The notes: generated from the letters alone by a model not told the origin. A DNA stretch of 64,000 bases from Neocallimastix lanati (nom. inval.) (GCA_016946835.1 JACVTC010000061.1:967501-1031500); one strand, 5' to 3'; counted from the first letter of the stretch, positions 46,881 to 59,571 are shown. Translations and numbers: made by a program.

Positions 46881-49650
46881 ATGAAAACATTATTAATAAA
46901 TATTTTGTTTTTTACCGTGTTTTTTATGGGTAAATATATTATAAAAAAAAAAATACTTAAATATTATTTTTTAATTATTAAAGTTAAAATTTCTAATCAA
47001 ATTATTATTTAAAATACAGTAAAAGGGATAGAAATAAGAATGCATGGATTTCTTTATTCATACAATGATTATCACAAATTATTAGCAGAAAGAACTAATG
47101 AATATATGAAATCTAAAGGTTTAGATATTACCTTAGTGACAAATTTTGAAACGCCAGATACTAGTAGGGGTGAACCAAATTATGTTGCGAATTACGTGGA
47201 AGATTTATTACAAAAAGAGGAAAGAGGATATGATCTTTATCTTACGGATACCGTATATACTGGTCGTTTTTCAAAATATTTTGAGGATATTAGTAAATAT
47301 GTAGATCCAAAAGTAATTGAACTCTATAAGGAAGGTACTGCTACAAATACTTGTATTGTAGATACAAGGCTTGTTGGTTTAGTAAGTATTTTAATTTTAA
47401 TATATAAAATTTTATTACTTATATATGAAACTTTTAAGTTTATAATTATCATAATTTATATATATAAATATTAATATATATATACATATTTATATCCTTA
47501 TTAATATTAAATTATTTTTAAAATATTTCTAAATGATCAATTTTATATAATTTATTATAATACATATAAATTATAAATAGCCACTTATGGTTGACTATGC
47601 AGGTTTATATGCAAATAAAAGTTTATTAGAAAAATATAAAAGATCTATTCCTGAAACCTGGGATGAGTTAATTGAAACAACAAATTATATTTATGAAAGA
47701 GAAAGTAAAGTAAATCCAAAATTACATAAATATTTAGGACATTTTCCTGAATATGAAAATGGTCTTGTTGTAATTTTAGAATTTATTCATTCTTTTAGAG
47801 ATTTAAGTACAGATAAATTCCCAAAATATACAAGTGACAATGCTGTTGCTGCTCTTGAAAAAATGAAACAAATAAAGGAAAAAGCTTCAACTCCAGATGA
47901 TTTTGCTGCTAATGAAATTACTATGGGTGATGCATTTACAAATGGTAATTTTATATTTTTAAGATTTTGGTACATTGCAGATGAAATGAAAACACAATTT
48001 AATAACGTCACTGTTTCATTTAATCAACTTCCCGGTAAAAAGAAGGGCATTTCTGCTTCTTGTGTAGGAGGAAGTAATATTTCAATGAACAAATATATTT
48101 CTGAGGAAAGAAAAAAGGCAGCTGGTGAAGTTATGTCATTCATTAATTCCTATGAAAATCAAAAATTTGGTATTATTAAATATGATTTGAGAAGTGCTAT
48201 TCATTCTACTTACAGTGATCCTGAAATTTGTGAAAAAATTAACTGCCTAAAATTTAGTTCGATGCAAAGTATTGTCAGACCAAGTAGTTCTTCTATTAAT
48301 TATGATGAGTATTCGGAAAATTTTCGTAATTTAGCCAGAAAATATATTTATGGTGATACCGATCAATCAGCATTAGAGATTTTAACAGAGGTTGATGACA
48401 TGAGAAAAATTCATTTTCTTGAAATTAATTCGCTTGCTAGTATTACTACCATTTCACTTATATTTATTATCATTGCATTATTAGCTCTTTCTTTAATTTA
48501 CATTACTATTCATCGTTTCAAACAACAATTTGTATTCCTTCCATATGGTTATTGGTGTACTGTAATTATCGGAATTTTCTTAATGTCAATATATGGTTTA
48601 ACTGGTATCAGAGAATTAAACAATTATAAATGCTTAATTAGACCATTTTTACTTTCAATTGGCTTCAATCTAATATATATTCCAGTATTACTTAAGATGA
48701 TTGCTATTTTCCCTAAAAAAAATGGTCTTACTAAATTTGTTAAAGATCATTTCAGTTTACTCTTTATATTCTTTCTTATTATTGATGTTGGTATTAATAT
48801 TTCTTGGTATTTATTAGATCCATTAATAGTTAATAAATTAACCGTTACCTCTGGTAAGAATTTCCAATACTGTAGTTCATTTACCTCTATAGGAAATATA
48901 ATTCATTATATTCTCTTCGGAATAAAAATATTTATTCTTCTTATTATGTCCATATTAGTATTTACTGAATGGAATCTTGCTGCCTTTAAACCGGATATCA
49001 GATCAATAACCACGACGATTTACACTAATATTTTACTTATTGGGTTATTTATAGTGATAGAAAATATTAATATAAACAATAGATATTTATACTTTGGATT
49101 TAGAGCTGGATTGGTTTTAATTTTCTGTTTTTCTACCTTAATTATAATCATTGGTAGTAAGTATTATCAAATATCCATTAAAATGGAAAATCCCTATCCA
49201 GATATTACCAGTTTCAATAAAAGTTCAAGTAGTGGACTTAACAGTTCTAATTATTATCATTCTAATTATAATTCAAGTATTATAAATAGTAAATTCAACC
49301 CAGGTAAAAGTACTATTTTAAGTTATCATTATGTTACTGGTACTTCTCTTCCACCAAGTACAGCAACTAAATCTTATCCAGCTTTGTTTACCTCCACTAT
49401 GAATAGTAATTACAATGAAAATTTATTCACTAATAATAGTAGTAGTAATAATACACAAAGTCAGTCCTCAGAAGACTTTAAATATAATAATATTAGCAAA
49501 AATTTCTTATATAGTACTAATAGTAGTAATAACTTTAATAATAACTATAGTAGTAATGACTTTAAAAGTTTTAATAGTATGAGCTATAGTAATAGTAATT
49601 ACAGTAATAATAACTATAGTAAAAATTATTATAGTGATTATAAATATTAA
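46881..49650 (+). CDS. Class C GPCR with solute-binding-protein-type ectodomain
   Basis: Three exons: 46881-46929, 47020-47381 and 47581-49650 (2481 nt, 826 residues), with GTAAAT and GTAAGT donors and CAG and TAG acceptors. Signal peptide MKTLLINILFFTVFFM (exon 1). The ectodomain (about 20-420) looks like a bacterial sugar-type solute-binding protein: YVANYVEDLLQKEERGYDLY, PLMVDYAGLYANKSLLEKY, and IPETWDELIETTNYI, the hallmark 'P-x-T-W-D-E' phrase. Seven hydrophobic helices occupy about 424-665 (7tm_3 type), from SITTISLIFIIIALLALSL to FCFSTLIIIIGSKYY. A Ser/Asn/Tyr-rich cytoplasmic tail (666-826) follows. By family it would couple extracellular ligand binding to G proteins. A sugar or other small nutrient as ligand is inferred. 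Exon 1 was chosen because it restores a signal peptide in frame. Confidence 0.92.
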
Positions 49651-49884
49651 AATATTTAATATATATAACAATATGAAAAAAATTTAATACACAGTATATA
49701 ATTAAAAAAAAATTATATAAATTTAATTTATGTATATATATATCATATGAAAAAACTTGTATCTATATATATAATATGTTTAATATGTTATAAAAAATGA
49801 TATAAATTATAAATCAATTATAGAGTTCAAAAATATAGTAAAGAATTAATTTTTTTAAAAATTTTACATATAGAAAAAAAATAA
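49651..49884. other. Short AT-rich spacer
   Basis: 3' flank of the GPCR gene. Nothing else seen. Confidence 0.7.
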
Positions 49885-50455
49885 ATAAATAAAATAAAAA
49901 ATTAGAAAAATAAAAAAATTAGAAAAAATAAAAAAATAAAATAAAAAAATTAGAAAAATAAAAAAATTAAAAAAAATAAAATAAAAAATTAGAAAAATAA
50001 AAAAATTAGAAAAAATAAAAAAATAAAATAAAAAAATTAGAAAAATAAAAAAATTAGAAAAAATAAAAAAATAAAATAAAAAAATTAGAAAAATAAAAAA
50101 ATTAGAAAAAATAAAAAAATAAAATAAAAAAATTAGAAAAATAAAAAAATTAGAAAAAATAAAAAAATAAAATAAAAAAATTAGAAAAATAAAAAAATTA
50201 GAAAAAATAAAAAAATTAGAAAAAATAAAAAAATAAAATAAAAAAATTAGAAAAATAAAAAAATTAGAAAAAATAAAAAAATAAAATAAAAAAATTAGAA
50301 AAATAAAAAAATTAGAAAAAATAAAAAAATAAAATAAAAAAATTAGAAAAATAATAAAATTAGAAAAAATAAAAAAATAAAATAAAAAAATTAGAAAAAT
50401 AAAAAAATTAGAAAAAATAAAAAAATAAAATAAAAAAATTAGAAAAATAAAAAAA
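49885..50455. repeat. A-rich 48-bp tandem array, about twelve copies
   Basis: The unit is built from TTAGAAAAATAAAAAAA, TTAGAAAAAATAAAAAAA and TAAAATAAAAAAA. Because 48 is a multiple of three, the array stays open on the minus strand as a Phe/Leu/Ile-rich frame; this is not a gene. Edge units are shorter, for example at 49890-49985. Confidence 0.92.
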
Positions 50456-50560
50456 ATTATATACATATTATAATATTGATATTATTTTTTTTTTAATTCT
50501 TTTAAACTTTTATTATTGCTCTTCTATTTAATAAATTATTAAATTTTTTTTTTTTTTTTT

Positions 50561-50592
<32 letters not shown>

Positions 50593-50739
50593 ATTATAAA
50601 AAACATGAAGAGTATATAGAAATATAATTTTCATATTTTTTAAAAGATTAACAAATTATAAGTATTAAATATTTAATAAAATTTTTAATATAAATATAAT
50701 ATATAATTAATGTAAAAAATAATTAATTCCAACATGGTA
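50456..50739. other. AT-rich spacer
   Basis: Poly(T), then (ATTT)n at 50560-50590. No gene seen. Confidence 0.7.
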
Positions 50740-52005
50740 AAATAATTACAAACGTTAAGTTTTAAATAAATAAAAAGGTGTATTACCCTAAATATTTTCT
50801 TTATTTACATTATCCCCAACTTCAAATAAAAGTTTAGTAATATTTCCATATAATATTTTATATGTATATATTAAAGACTTTTAATATTTTTTTTATCCAT
50901 TTTACATGCCAATAAAGAGTGAATTATTACATTTGTCTTCTTTACTTATATACGTTTTATTTTCAATAAAAAATTTAATAATGTTTTCCTGTCCATTTTT
51001 TTAGCTAATATTAAATGTGCTCCACCTTTTATATATTCTTTATTTGCATTAGCACAATTTTTTGTATAAAAGTTTAATAACAATCTTTTCATTTATTATT
51101 TTTTGAAACTCATAATAAAGGTGTATCTCCATACTTGTTTTCTTTATTACCATTTTCAATTAAAAGTTTGGTAATAAAATGATATCCCTTTTCCTATAAG
51201 TCAATATTAAAGAAGTTTTATTTTTTTTTTAATTTTTTCTTCATTTATATTAGAACCATTTTTAATTAAAGATTTAAAGATATTTTTATATCTTTTTTTG
51301 GACATATATGGATTAATGATGTATCCATATCCTTATTTTCTTTATTCATATTTTTCGCCTTTTCAATTAAAAGCTGTACAGTATTTTCATATTGTTTTTT
51401 TTATATTCAAATAAACAACGGTAAATCACCATTTCTATTTTCTTTATTAATATCAGCTTCTTTTTCAATTATAAGTTCAACAATATCTCCATATCTTTTT
51501 CCATGTACTATATTTCCATATTTATTTTATTTTATTTTATTTTATTTTATTTTTCACTGATATCAATTCCCTTTTCGATTAAAAGTTTAACTAATTTTTA
51601 TAGTCAAATTCCTTTTCAAATATCCAAAATAGTGGTATTTCATCATTTTTAATTTCCTTTTTAATATTTGCTCCCTATTCAATTAAAAAATTTAACAATA
51701 TTTTCATGTCCATTTTTACATGCTAATGTTATAGGTGTATTTTCATATTCTTTTGTACATACAAACAAAGATTAATGGGGCATCTCCATCTTTATTTTCT
51801 TTATTAATATTAGTAACATTTTTAATTAAGAGTTTTACAATATTTCCATACCCTACTTTACATACATATATTAACGGTACCTCTAAATCTTTATTTTCTT
51901 TATTTAAATCTGTTCTTTTTTTCAATTTTAAGTTTTACAATATCTTCAAATCTTTTTTTTTATTTTAGCACTATGAACAACTTAACCATTTTCATACTAT
52001 TTACC
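50740..52005 (-). pseudogene. Ankyrin repeat protein pseudogene
   Basis: Read on the minus strand, a long series of about a dozen ankyrin units appears in changing frames. The best preserved (51925-51743) reads LNKENKDLEVPLIYVCKVGY then GNIVKLLIKNVTNINKENKD and GDAPLIFVC. Others include DIVELIIEKEADINKENRNG near 51470 and NIIKFFIENKTYISKEDKCN near 50960. The unit matches the family consensus (GDTPL ... A/V-C ... G-x-x-x-I-V-K-x-L-L-I-E ... D-I-N-K-E). Stops and frameshifts occur in nearly every unit, and an inserted (TTTTA)n tract breaks it at 51517-51555. Neither start nor end can be placed exactly. Confidence 0.8.
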
Positions 52006-52367
52006 TTTTTTATTTATATTTTTATTTATATTTTTATTTTTATTTTTTATTTTTATTTTTATTTTAATTTTTTTATTTTTTGAATGATTACTTTTATATT
52101 ATCAAAAGAATGAAAAAAATAAGAAATTTAATATCAATTGAATTTTCTTAATATTTTAATAATTCATTTTCTCTATCAATGATAATAAAAATATAGTGAA
52201 TCTTTATTATTTTATTAATTGTTTATTATATATTCTATATAAAGCACTATTGCAAAATTGATATTCCTAAATTAGTATTTAATAAATACGTTTTCTAGTA
52301 TTACATATATTTCATTTTAATAGTAAAAATATGTAACAATATTGTCATATTATTACATATTAAAATA

Positions 52368-52400
52368 ATAATTATAATAATAATAATAATAATAATAATA

Positions 52401-52431
<31 letters not shown>

Positions 52432-52442
52432 ATTATTATTAT
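52368..52442. repeat. Inverted triplet microsatellite, (AAT)n / (ATT)n
   Basis: About ten AAT units followed by about fourteen ATT units, capable of folding back. Same design as the tract at 1185-1253. Confidence 0.85.
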
Positions 52443-52552
52443 AAATTTTTAGTATATTAAAAAAATAAATAAATTGCAATATTTCATAATAATCAAGGAT
52501 ATTACTTTTAATGTTAAATATGTTTAATAAAAGTTTGTTTTTTAAATTATTT

Positions 52553-52861
<309 letters not shown>

Positions 52862-52963
52862 ATTGATTATAATTATTATTTATTAAAAACAATTTAAAAA
52901 ACAAAGTATACAAAATACTGTATTACTATTTTAATGTTATTATTAAATTAGTTATTTTCTTAT

Positions 52964-53105
52964 CAGATCCTCCCCGATACTGGACAAATTTGATTCATAC
53001 AATATGGACAATACATACAATTGGTTTTTTCTTGCTTTGTATTTGCATTTACATCCTCTACCCTTAAGATAGCACTTTTGAGGTATCACGATGAAGTAAT
53101 ATATG
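52964..53105. other. Small GC-richer patch before the minisatellite
   Basis: About 140 bp of mixed sequence (CAGATCCTCCCCGATACTGG, ACATCCTCTACCCTTAAGAT). One plus-strand frame is open for about 35 codons with hydrophobic residues, but it has no start and stops at TAA. Possibly the outer edge of the nuclease-bearing element, or a relic. Unassigned. Confidence 0.4.
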
Positions 53106-53174
53106 AGAAAAGGTGTTACTTAATAATAAAATAAGCTATAAAGTTAATAAAAAAATTTTAAATAAAATATTTTT

Positions 53175-53331
53175 TCTTATTTTATTTTATTTTATTTTAT
53201 TTTATTTTATTTTATTTTATTTTATTTTATTTTATTTTATTTTATTTTATTTTATTTTATTTTATTTTATTTTATTTTATTTTATTTTATTTTATTTTAT
53301 TTTATTTTATTTTATTTTATTTTATTTTATT
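53175..53331. repeat. (TTTTA)n pentamer satellite
   Basis: About thirty-one perfect TTTTA units leading into the 47-bp array. The array's own spacer is made of the same pentamer, so this block is probably its extension. Confidence 0.95.
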
Positions 53332-55668
53332 CAATCTGTACTTTATATTCATATTCTACTATTTATTTTATTTTATTTTATTCAATCTGTACTTTATATT
53401 CATATTCTACTATTTATTTTATTTTATTTTATTCAATCTGTACTTTATATTTATATTCTACTATTTATTTTATTTTATTTTATTTTATTTTATTCAATCT
53501 GTACTTTATATTTAATATTCTACTATTTATTTTATTTTATTCAATCTGTACTTTATATTTAATATTCTACTATTTATTTTATTTTATTCAATCTGTACTT
53601 TATATTTAATATTCTACTATTTATTTTATTTTATTCAATCTGTACTTTATATTTAATATTCTACTATTTATTTTATTTTATTCAATCTGTACTTTATATT
53701 TAATATTCTACTATTTATTTTATTTTATTTTATTCAATCTGTACTTTATATTTAATATTCTACTATTTATTTTATTTTATTTTATTCAATCTGTACTTTA
53801 TATTTAATATTCTACTATTTATTTTATTTTATTCAATCTGTACTTTATATTTAATATTCTACTATTTATTTTATTTTATTCAATCTGTACTTTATATTTA
53901 ATATTCTACTATTTATTTTATTTTATTCAATCTGTACTTTATATTTAATATTCTACTATTTATTTTATTTTATTCAATCTGTACTTTATATTTAATATTC
54001 TACTATTTATTTTATTTTATTCAATCTGTACTTTATATTTAATATTCTACTATTTATTTTATTTTATTCAATCTGTACTTTATATTTAATATTCTACTAT
54101 TTATTTTATTTTATTCAATCTGTACTTTATATTTAATATTCTACTATTTATTTTATTTTATTCAATCTGTACTTTATATTTAATATTCTACTATTTATTT
54201 TATTTTATTCAATCTGTACTTTATATTTAATATTCTACTATTTATTTTATTTTATTTTATTCAATCTGTACTTTATATTTAATATTCTACTATTTATTTT
54301 ATTTTATTTTATTCAATCTGTACTTTATATTTAATATTCTACTATTTATTTTATTTTATTCAATCTGTACTTTATATTTAATATTCTACTATTTATTTTA
54401 TTTTATTTTATTCAATCTGTACTTTATATTTAATATTCTACTATTTATTTTATTTTATTCAATCTGTACTTTATATTTAATATTCTACTATTTATTTTAT
54501 TTTATTCAATCTGTACTTTATATTTAATATTCTACTATTTATTTTATTTTATTCAATCTGTACTTTATATTTAATATTCTACTATTTATTTTATTTTATT
54601 CAATCTGTACTTTATATTTAATATTCTACTATTTATTTTATTTTATTCAATCTGTACTTTATATTTAATATTCTACTATTTATTTTATTTTATTCAATCT
54701 GTACTTTATATTTAATATTCTACTATTTATTTTATTTTATTTTATTCAATCTGTACTTTATATTTAATATTCTACTATTTATTTTATTTTATTTTATTCA
54801 ATCTGTACTTTATATTTAATATTCTACTATTTATTTTATTTTATTCAATCTGTACTTTATATTTAATATTCTACTATTTATTTTATTTTATTCAATCTGT
54901 ACTTTATATTTAATATTCTACTATTTATTTTATTTTATTTTATTCAATCTGTACTTTATATTTAATATTCTACTATTTATTTTATTTTATTCAATCTGTA
55001 CTTTATATTTAATATTCTACTATTTATTTTATTTTATTCAATCTGTACTTTATATTTAATATTCTACTATTTATTTTATTTTATTTTATTCAATCTGTAC
55101 TTTATATTTAATATTCTACTATTTATTTTATTTTATTCAATCTGTACTTTATATTTAATATTCTACTATTTATTTTATTTTATTCAATCTGTACTTTATA
55201 TTTAATATTCTACTATTTATTTTATTTTATTCAATCTGTACTTTATATTTAATATTCTACTATTTATTTTATTTTATTTTATTCAATCTGTACTTTATAT
55301 TTAATATTCTACTATTTATTTTATTTTATTCAATCTGTACTTTATATTTAATATTCTACTATTTATTTTATTTTATTCAATCTGTACTTTATATTTAATA
55401 TTCTACTATTTATTTTATTTTATTCAATCTGTACTTTATATTTAATATTCTACTATTTATTTTATTTTATTCAATCTGTACTTTATATTTAATATTCTAC
55501 TATTTATTTTATTTTATTTTATTCAATCTGTACTTTATATTTAATATTCTACTATTTATTTTATTTTATTTTATTCAATCTGTACTTTATATTTAATATT
55601 CTACTATTTATTTTATTTTATTCAATCTGTACTTTATATTTAATATTCTACTATTTATTTTATTTTAT
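53332..55668 (+). repeat. 47-bp minisatellite, about 48 copies
   Basis: The unit has a fixed core, TTCAATCTGTACTTTATATT then TAATATTCTACTATTTA, and a variable spacer of TTTTA units giving 47 or 52 bp. I counted 48 occurrences of CAATCTGTAC. The first three units differ (TTCATATTC or TTTATATTC in place of TTTAATATTC); the rest are nearly identical. The array ends about 90 bp before the start codon of the PD-(D/E)XK relic. One unit is also present at the second locus (5210-5412). Confidence 0.97.
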
Positions 55669-55759
55669 TTTATATACTTATATTATAAAATTCATTATTT
55701 ATTTATTTATTTATTTATACATTTATTTTTTTTTACATATAATTATATTAAAATTTTTT

Positions 55760-56249
55760 ATGGCGTTAGCAAAAAATTTTACAAGCCATTAAAAATAAAT
55801 GACGTATTGATCAGACATTTAAAAGATTATTTTCTTGGAACTTGATAATCGATGATGTTAAAAGGAGAAGAATGATTGAGAAGTTTATTAAATAGTTTTT
55901 TATTTCCTAATGTCGAAGAAGATGGATATAAAATTAAAGATGTTATAGAAATTAGAAATGAGAAAGAATATTTAGGTAGTGAAAATGCTGGAGGAAAATT
56001 ATCATTTGATGTTACATACAGGTGTATTTGTTGGAAAGGCGAAAGAAAAGAAGAAGGAGAAGAAGGAGAAGAAGGAATATTTGATGTTGAAATGCAAACA
56101 AGTTATGAAAGTGATTTTGTAGTTCGATTATTAGAATATGGATTTGGTTTAAGATATGACGGAATAAAAATCAAGGAAAATGAAAATAAACAAGATCAAA
56201 ATGGAGAAGAAAATAAAGAGGAAAAACAAAAAAAAAAAAAAAAGATAAG

Positions 56250-56301
<52 letters not shown>

Positions 56302-56895
56302 AAACCTGTTAAATTATTATCCTTTTTAAATTATGATTATTATGATACTAATAGCATTAATAATAAATCTTATAAAATTGTAATAGCATTGTAAGATCTA
56401 AGTGAAAATATAATTGAAACTTTAAAAAATCCACCAGTTGAAGTTTATGCTATAAATTTATCATATGAAATTAAAAAATTATCAAATAATAAACCACTAA
56501 TATTCAATAAAAAGAAATTAGACAAAACTAGAGTAGAATGGATAAAGTTGTTAGGTTTAAGACATTGGACTACTAGAAATGAACATACGTTGTATCACAA
56601 ATATATCATATCATTCCAAAAAAATACAGGAGATAGTATTATCCAGTCAGCTATTAGAATTCTTGAAATGATTAATGAAAGAGATCTTAAAGAATTTATT
56701 AAAAACAAATCTATATTATTACGTCAAATTAAAGGAGCAGAAGAAGAAGGAAATAAAAAAAAGAAAATATAAAGTTTGTGAAATAATGTTAAATAATAAT
56801 GAAGATATGGAACGTATTGTAAAGTATGCAAGAACTCACCATTGAAGAAATTACCCAATATCAAGAATCTTTAAAAAGAAGGAGATTAAATTATG
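55760..56895 (+). pseudogene. PD-(D/E)XK nuclease family (Rpn/PDDEXK_2-type) transposase-like gene, decayed
   Basis: The start ATG (55760) is supported by the 5-kb copy (MELTKNLQAIKNKWRI there). Here one extra T and a TGG-to-TGA change break it, after which IDQTFKRLFSWNLIIDD reads on. Another frameshift near 55880 leads to LRSLLNSFLFPNVEEDGYKI. Then GKLSFDVTYRC and GIFDVEMQTSYES give the catalytic Asp and the E-x-Q motif typical of this nuclease branch, followed by VVRLLEYGFGLRYDG. A homopolymer of A (about 56250-56299) encodes a lysine run. After an in-frame TAA (56392) the same frame continues: VEVYAINLSYEIKKLS, GDSIIQSAIRILEMINERDL. Bacterial Rpn proteins promote recombination and nick DNA. 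In anaerobic fungi the role is unknown. Confidence 0.85.
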
Positions 56896-58661
56896 TTATT
56901 ATTATTTTATTTTATTCTAATATATAGTATTTTAATTAATTACATATATTATTTAATTAGGGTTATTAATTAAAAAAGTATAAGTAAAAAAAAAAACTCG
57001 TTCGTCTATTAAAATAAGTAGTAGTTGAATATATATTTAATAATTTATTAATAGTATTTATAAATAATAATCTTATTAATATATTGTTTTATTAATAACA
57101 CTAATAATAATAATAATAATAATAATAATTTTTGTATATATCTTTTAATTTATTATAATTAAATAAGAATATAAGTGTTTTAATAATTTAAATTGGGTTC
57201 TAAACTTTTATTGATATTCTAAAGATAGTAAGTGTCCAAAAAAAATTGTAATAATTTTAAAAATAAATAATAGTGGTGGTGAAGCAACCTCTTCTATTAT
57301 TATTTTATTATATAATAATTATTTATATAATTTAATTTTATAAAATAATTTATATAATTTTAGAAATAAAAAAAAAAATTTTTTTATATATTCAGTAAAT
57401 ACAATATATATTTTGAATTAAATGAATGTAATAATATAATTAAATAAATAAATAGGTTAAAAAACCTTTTTCAAAAAACCCTTTTTTTTTTTTATCTAAA
57501 TTTAAAAAACTTCTTATTTTTATTTTTGAAAAGAACATTGAATACTAATTGGTTTAACATTTCAAATATTTGAAATATATTAAAAAATAATAAAATAAAA
57601 TAAAATAGAATAATGTAAAAAATACATCATCCAATAATTGGCATCCATATATTAAAAAAAAATAATAATAAATAATAATAAATAATAATAAATAATAATA
57701 AATAATAATAAATAATAATAAATAATAATAAATAATAAAAATAAAAATAACCATCGATTTACCGATTAATTAATGAACCATTAATTTTTTGTTGTATTTT
57801 AAAAAGCGGTCATCAAATGAATTTTAATTTTAATTTTAATTTTAATTATTATTATTATTATGACTATTAATTTATTAATTAAATATTATTAAACATTATA
57901 AAACATTATAGAATATATTAAAGTAGAAACTATTATATATAGATTAATAAATGATATTATTAACTATATATAAAAACTATTTATAAAAAAAGAGAATTAA
58001 AAAAAAAAAATTTTTTTTTATTAATTTATAAGACTTTTTTTTATATTTTAAACTATATAATAAATAACTACATTTTTTTTTTATTTATTTAAAAAACAGT
58101 ACATATGAAATAAATATATAAAAATAAAAATCAATGGGGAAAAATTATATCAATATATAAGTAAATAGATGAATTACCAAAAATAAAAATAAATATTAAA
58201 TTAGAAGATACTTTTACGAAAAATAAAAATAAGAAGTCATTATTTTAATTTAAGAAAAAAATATACTTGGAAAAAAAAAAAAAAAGATAATGAATGGAAA
58301 AATTAAAGAGGTAATAAAATGGATTGGTTTGGTTTTTAGAATATACTATAATTAAATGATAAATATTAATAATTTTATATTATATATAAATATTTATTTT
58401 CATTTGTTCATAAAAAATTATATACTATTTTAATATAAATTCTATTAAACGTAGCCCTATCTAATTAATAAATAAATTTATTAAAAAGAAGAAATTTAAA
58501 AATAATAATAATAATAAATAATAATAATAATAATAATAATAAAAAGAAGTATATGTAAAGCTTTATAATTCTTTAATAACAATAAAACCGTTATTTCAAA
58601 TCAAATATAACATTAAAAAAAAAAAATAAAATAAAATATTTAAACAAAAAATAGCAATAAA
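56896..58661. other. AT-rich spacer
   Basis: A/T sequence with an AAT run at 57106-57129, the 10-bp array at 57661-57738 and (TTTTAA)n near 57820-57846. No gene seen. Confidence 0.65.
57661..57738. repeat. (AATAATAAAT)n array
   Basis: About eight 10-bp units. Confidence 0.85.
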
Positions 58662-58988
58662 ATGTATAGAATCAATAACCATAATATTATAAAATGTTTT
58701 ATATTTTTAGTAATTTTTATACTAAAAGTTGCTACAAAATATATTGATGATGAAATTGGAATTAAATATAAAAATCCATTCTTTGAAAATTACAATTATA
58801 CTGAAATTTCAAATAATAATACAATATTCTATGATTATTACTCATATAATATATTTGACAAAATTGATTATTCATATTTATTCCCAATATTTATTTTTGT
58901 ATGTTTTTTAGCGGGAATGAGATTTTTAATAAGTACTATTAAAAAACAGATAAAAGAAGAAATAAGAAGTGATTATTTACTTTTATAA
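58662..58988 (+). CDS. Small hypothetical membrane protein
   Basis: 108 residues, one exon. A hydrophobic N-terminus (CFIFLVIFILKVATK, about 12-26) looks like a signal peptide. It is followed by a short Tyr/Asn-rich ectodomain with potential N-glycosylation sites (NYTEIS). A second hydrophobic helix spans about 74-92 (FPIFIFVCFLAGMRFLI), and the basic tail KKQIKEEIRSDYLLL ends in a tyrosine/leucine motif of the kind used in sorting. Type I topology is inferred. Codon composition is better than in the surrounding spacer, but the gene is short and no family is recognised. A further exon cannot be excluded. Confidence 0.55.
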   Translation: MYRINNHNIIKCFIFLVIFILKVATKYIDDEIGIKYKNPFFENYNYTEISNNNTIFYDYYSYNIFDKIDYSYLFPIFIFVCFLAGMRFLISTIKKQIKEEIRSDYLLL

Positions 58989-59571
58989 TATTACAACTCT
59001 AAAAACATATATATCAAGGACCTCATATATTCATTTTTATGATCAATTAAATCATTATTTGTATATAAATATTCAATATATTAATGACAGGTGTAAAATT
59101 ATAAATAGAATACTGGTATTTTTTTTTTTTTTTTGGTAAATGCCATTATAAAAATATTAATATGTATATATGTAGATATATGTAGATATATTTTTAATAT
59201 ATATTTATTAATACATAATATGTAAAATATTTAGAATTTTTTTTTTTTTTAATTGTTTATTGTATTTAATTTAAGATAAAACACTAAAGTTTAATATGTT
59301 TATTATACCAACGATATATATATGTATCTTATTTTACAAAAAGTACTTTTAAAATTGTAATTAAAATAAATAAATAAATAAATAAATAGATAAATAAATA
59401 ATTGAAATTTTAAAAATTAAAATAGAATTTAATTTTTAAAAAAGTTAATTTTATAGATTAATTATTAAATGTTTTATTATATAGTAATGGTAAAAAACTG
59501 AAATTTTAATATAATAAATTGATTATATATAAAATATATGTATGTTAATTAAAATAAATATTTGAAACCAA
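58989..59571. other. AT-rich spacer
   Basis: 3' flank of the small membrane-protein gene; contains (AAAT)n at 59367-59402. No gene. Confidence 0.65.

Noticed and set aside
49864-50466. 200-codon Phe/Ile/Leu-rich frame on the minus strand
   Set aside because: It arises from the 48-bp tandem array, whose period is a multiple of three.
53113-53562. 149-codon Tyr/Phe/Leu-rich frame on the plus strand
   Set aside because: Translation of the (TTTTA)n tract and first minisatellite units. The 47-bp period soon breaks any frame.
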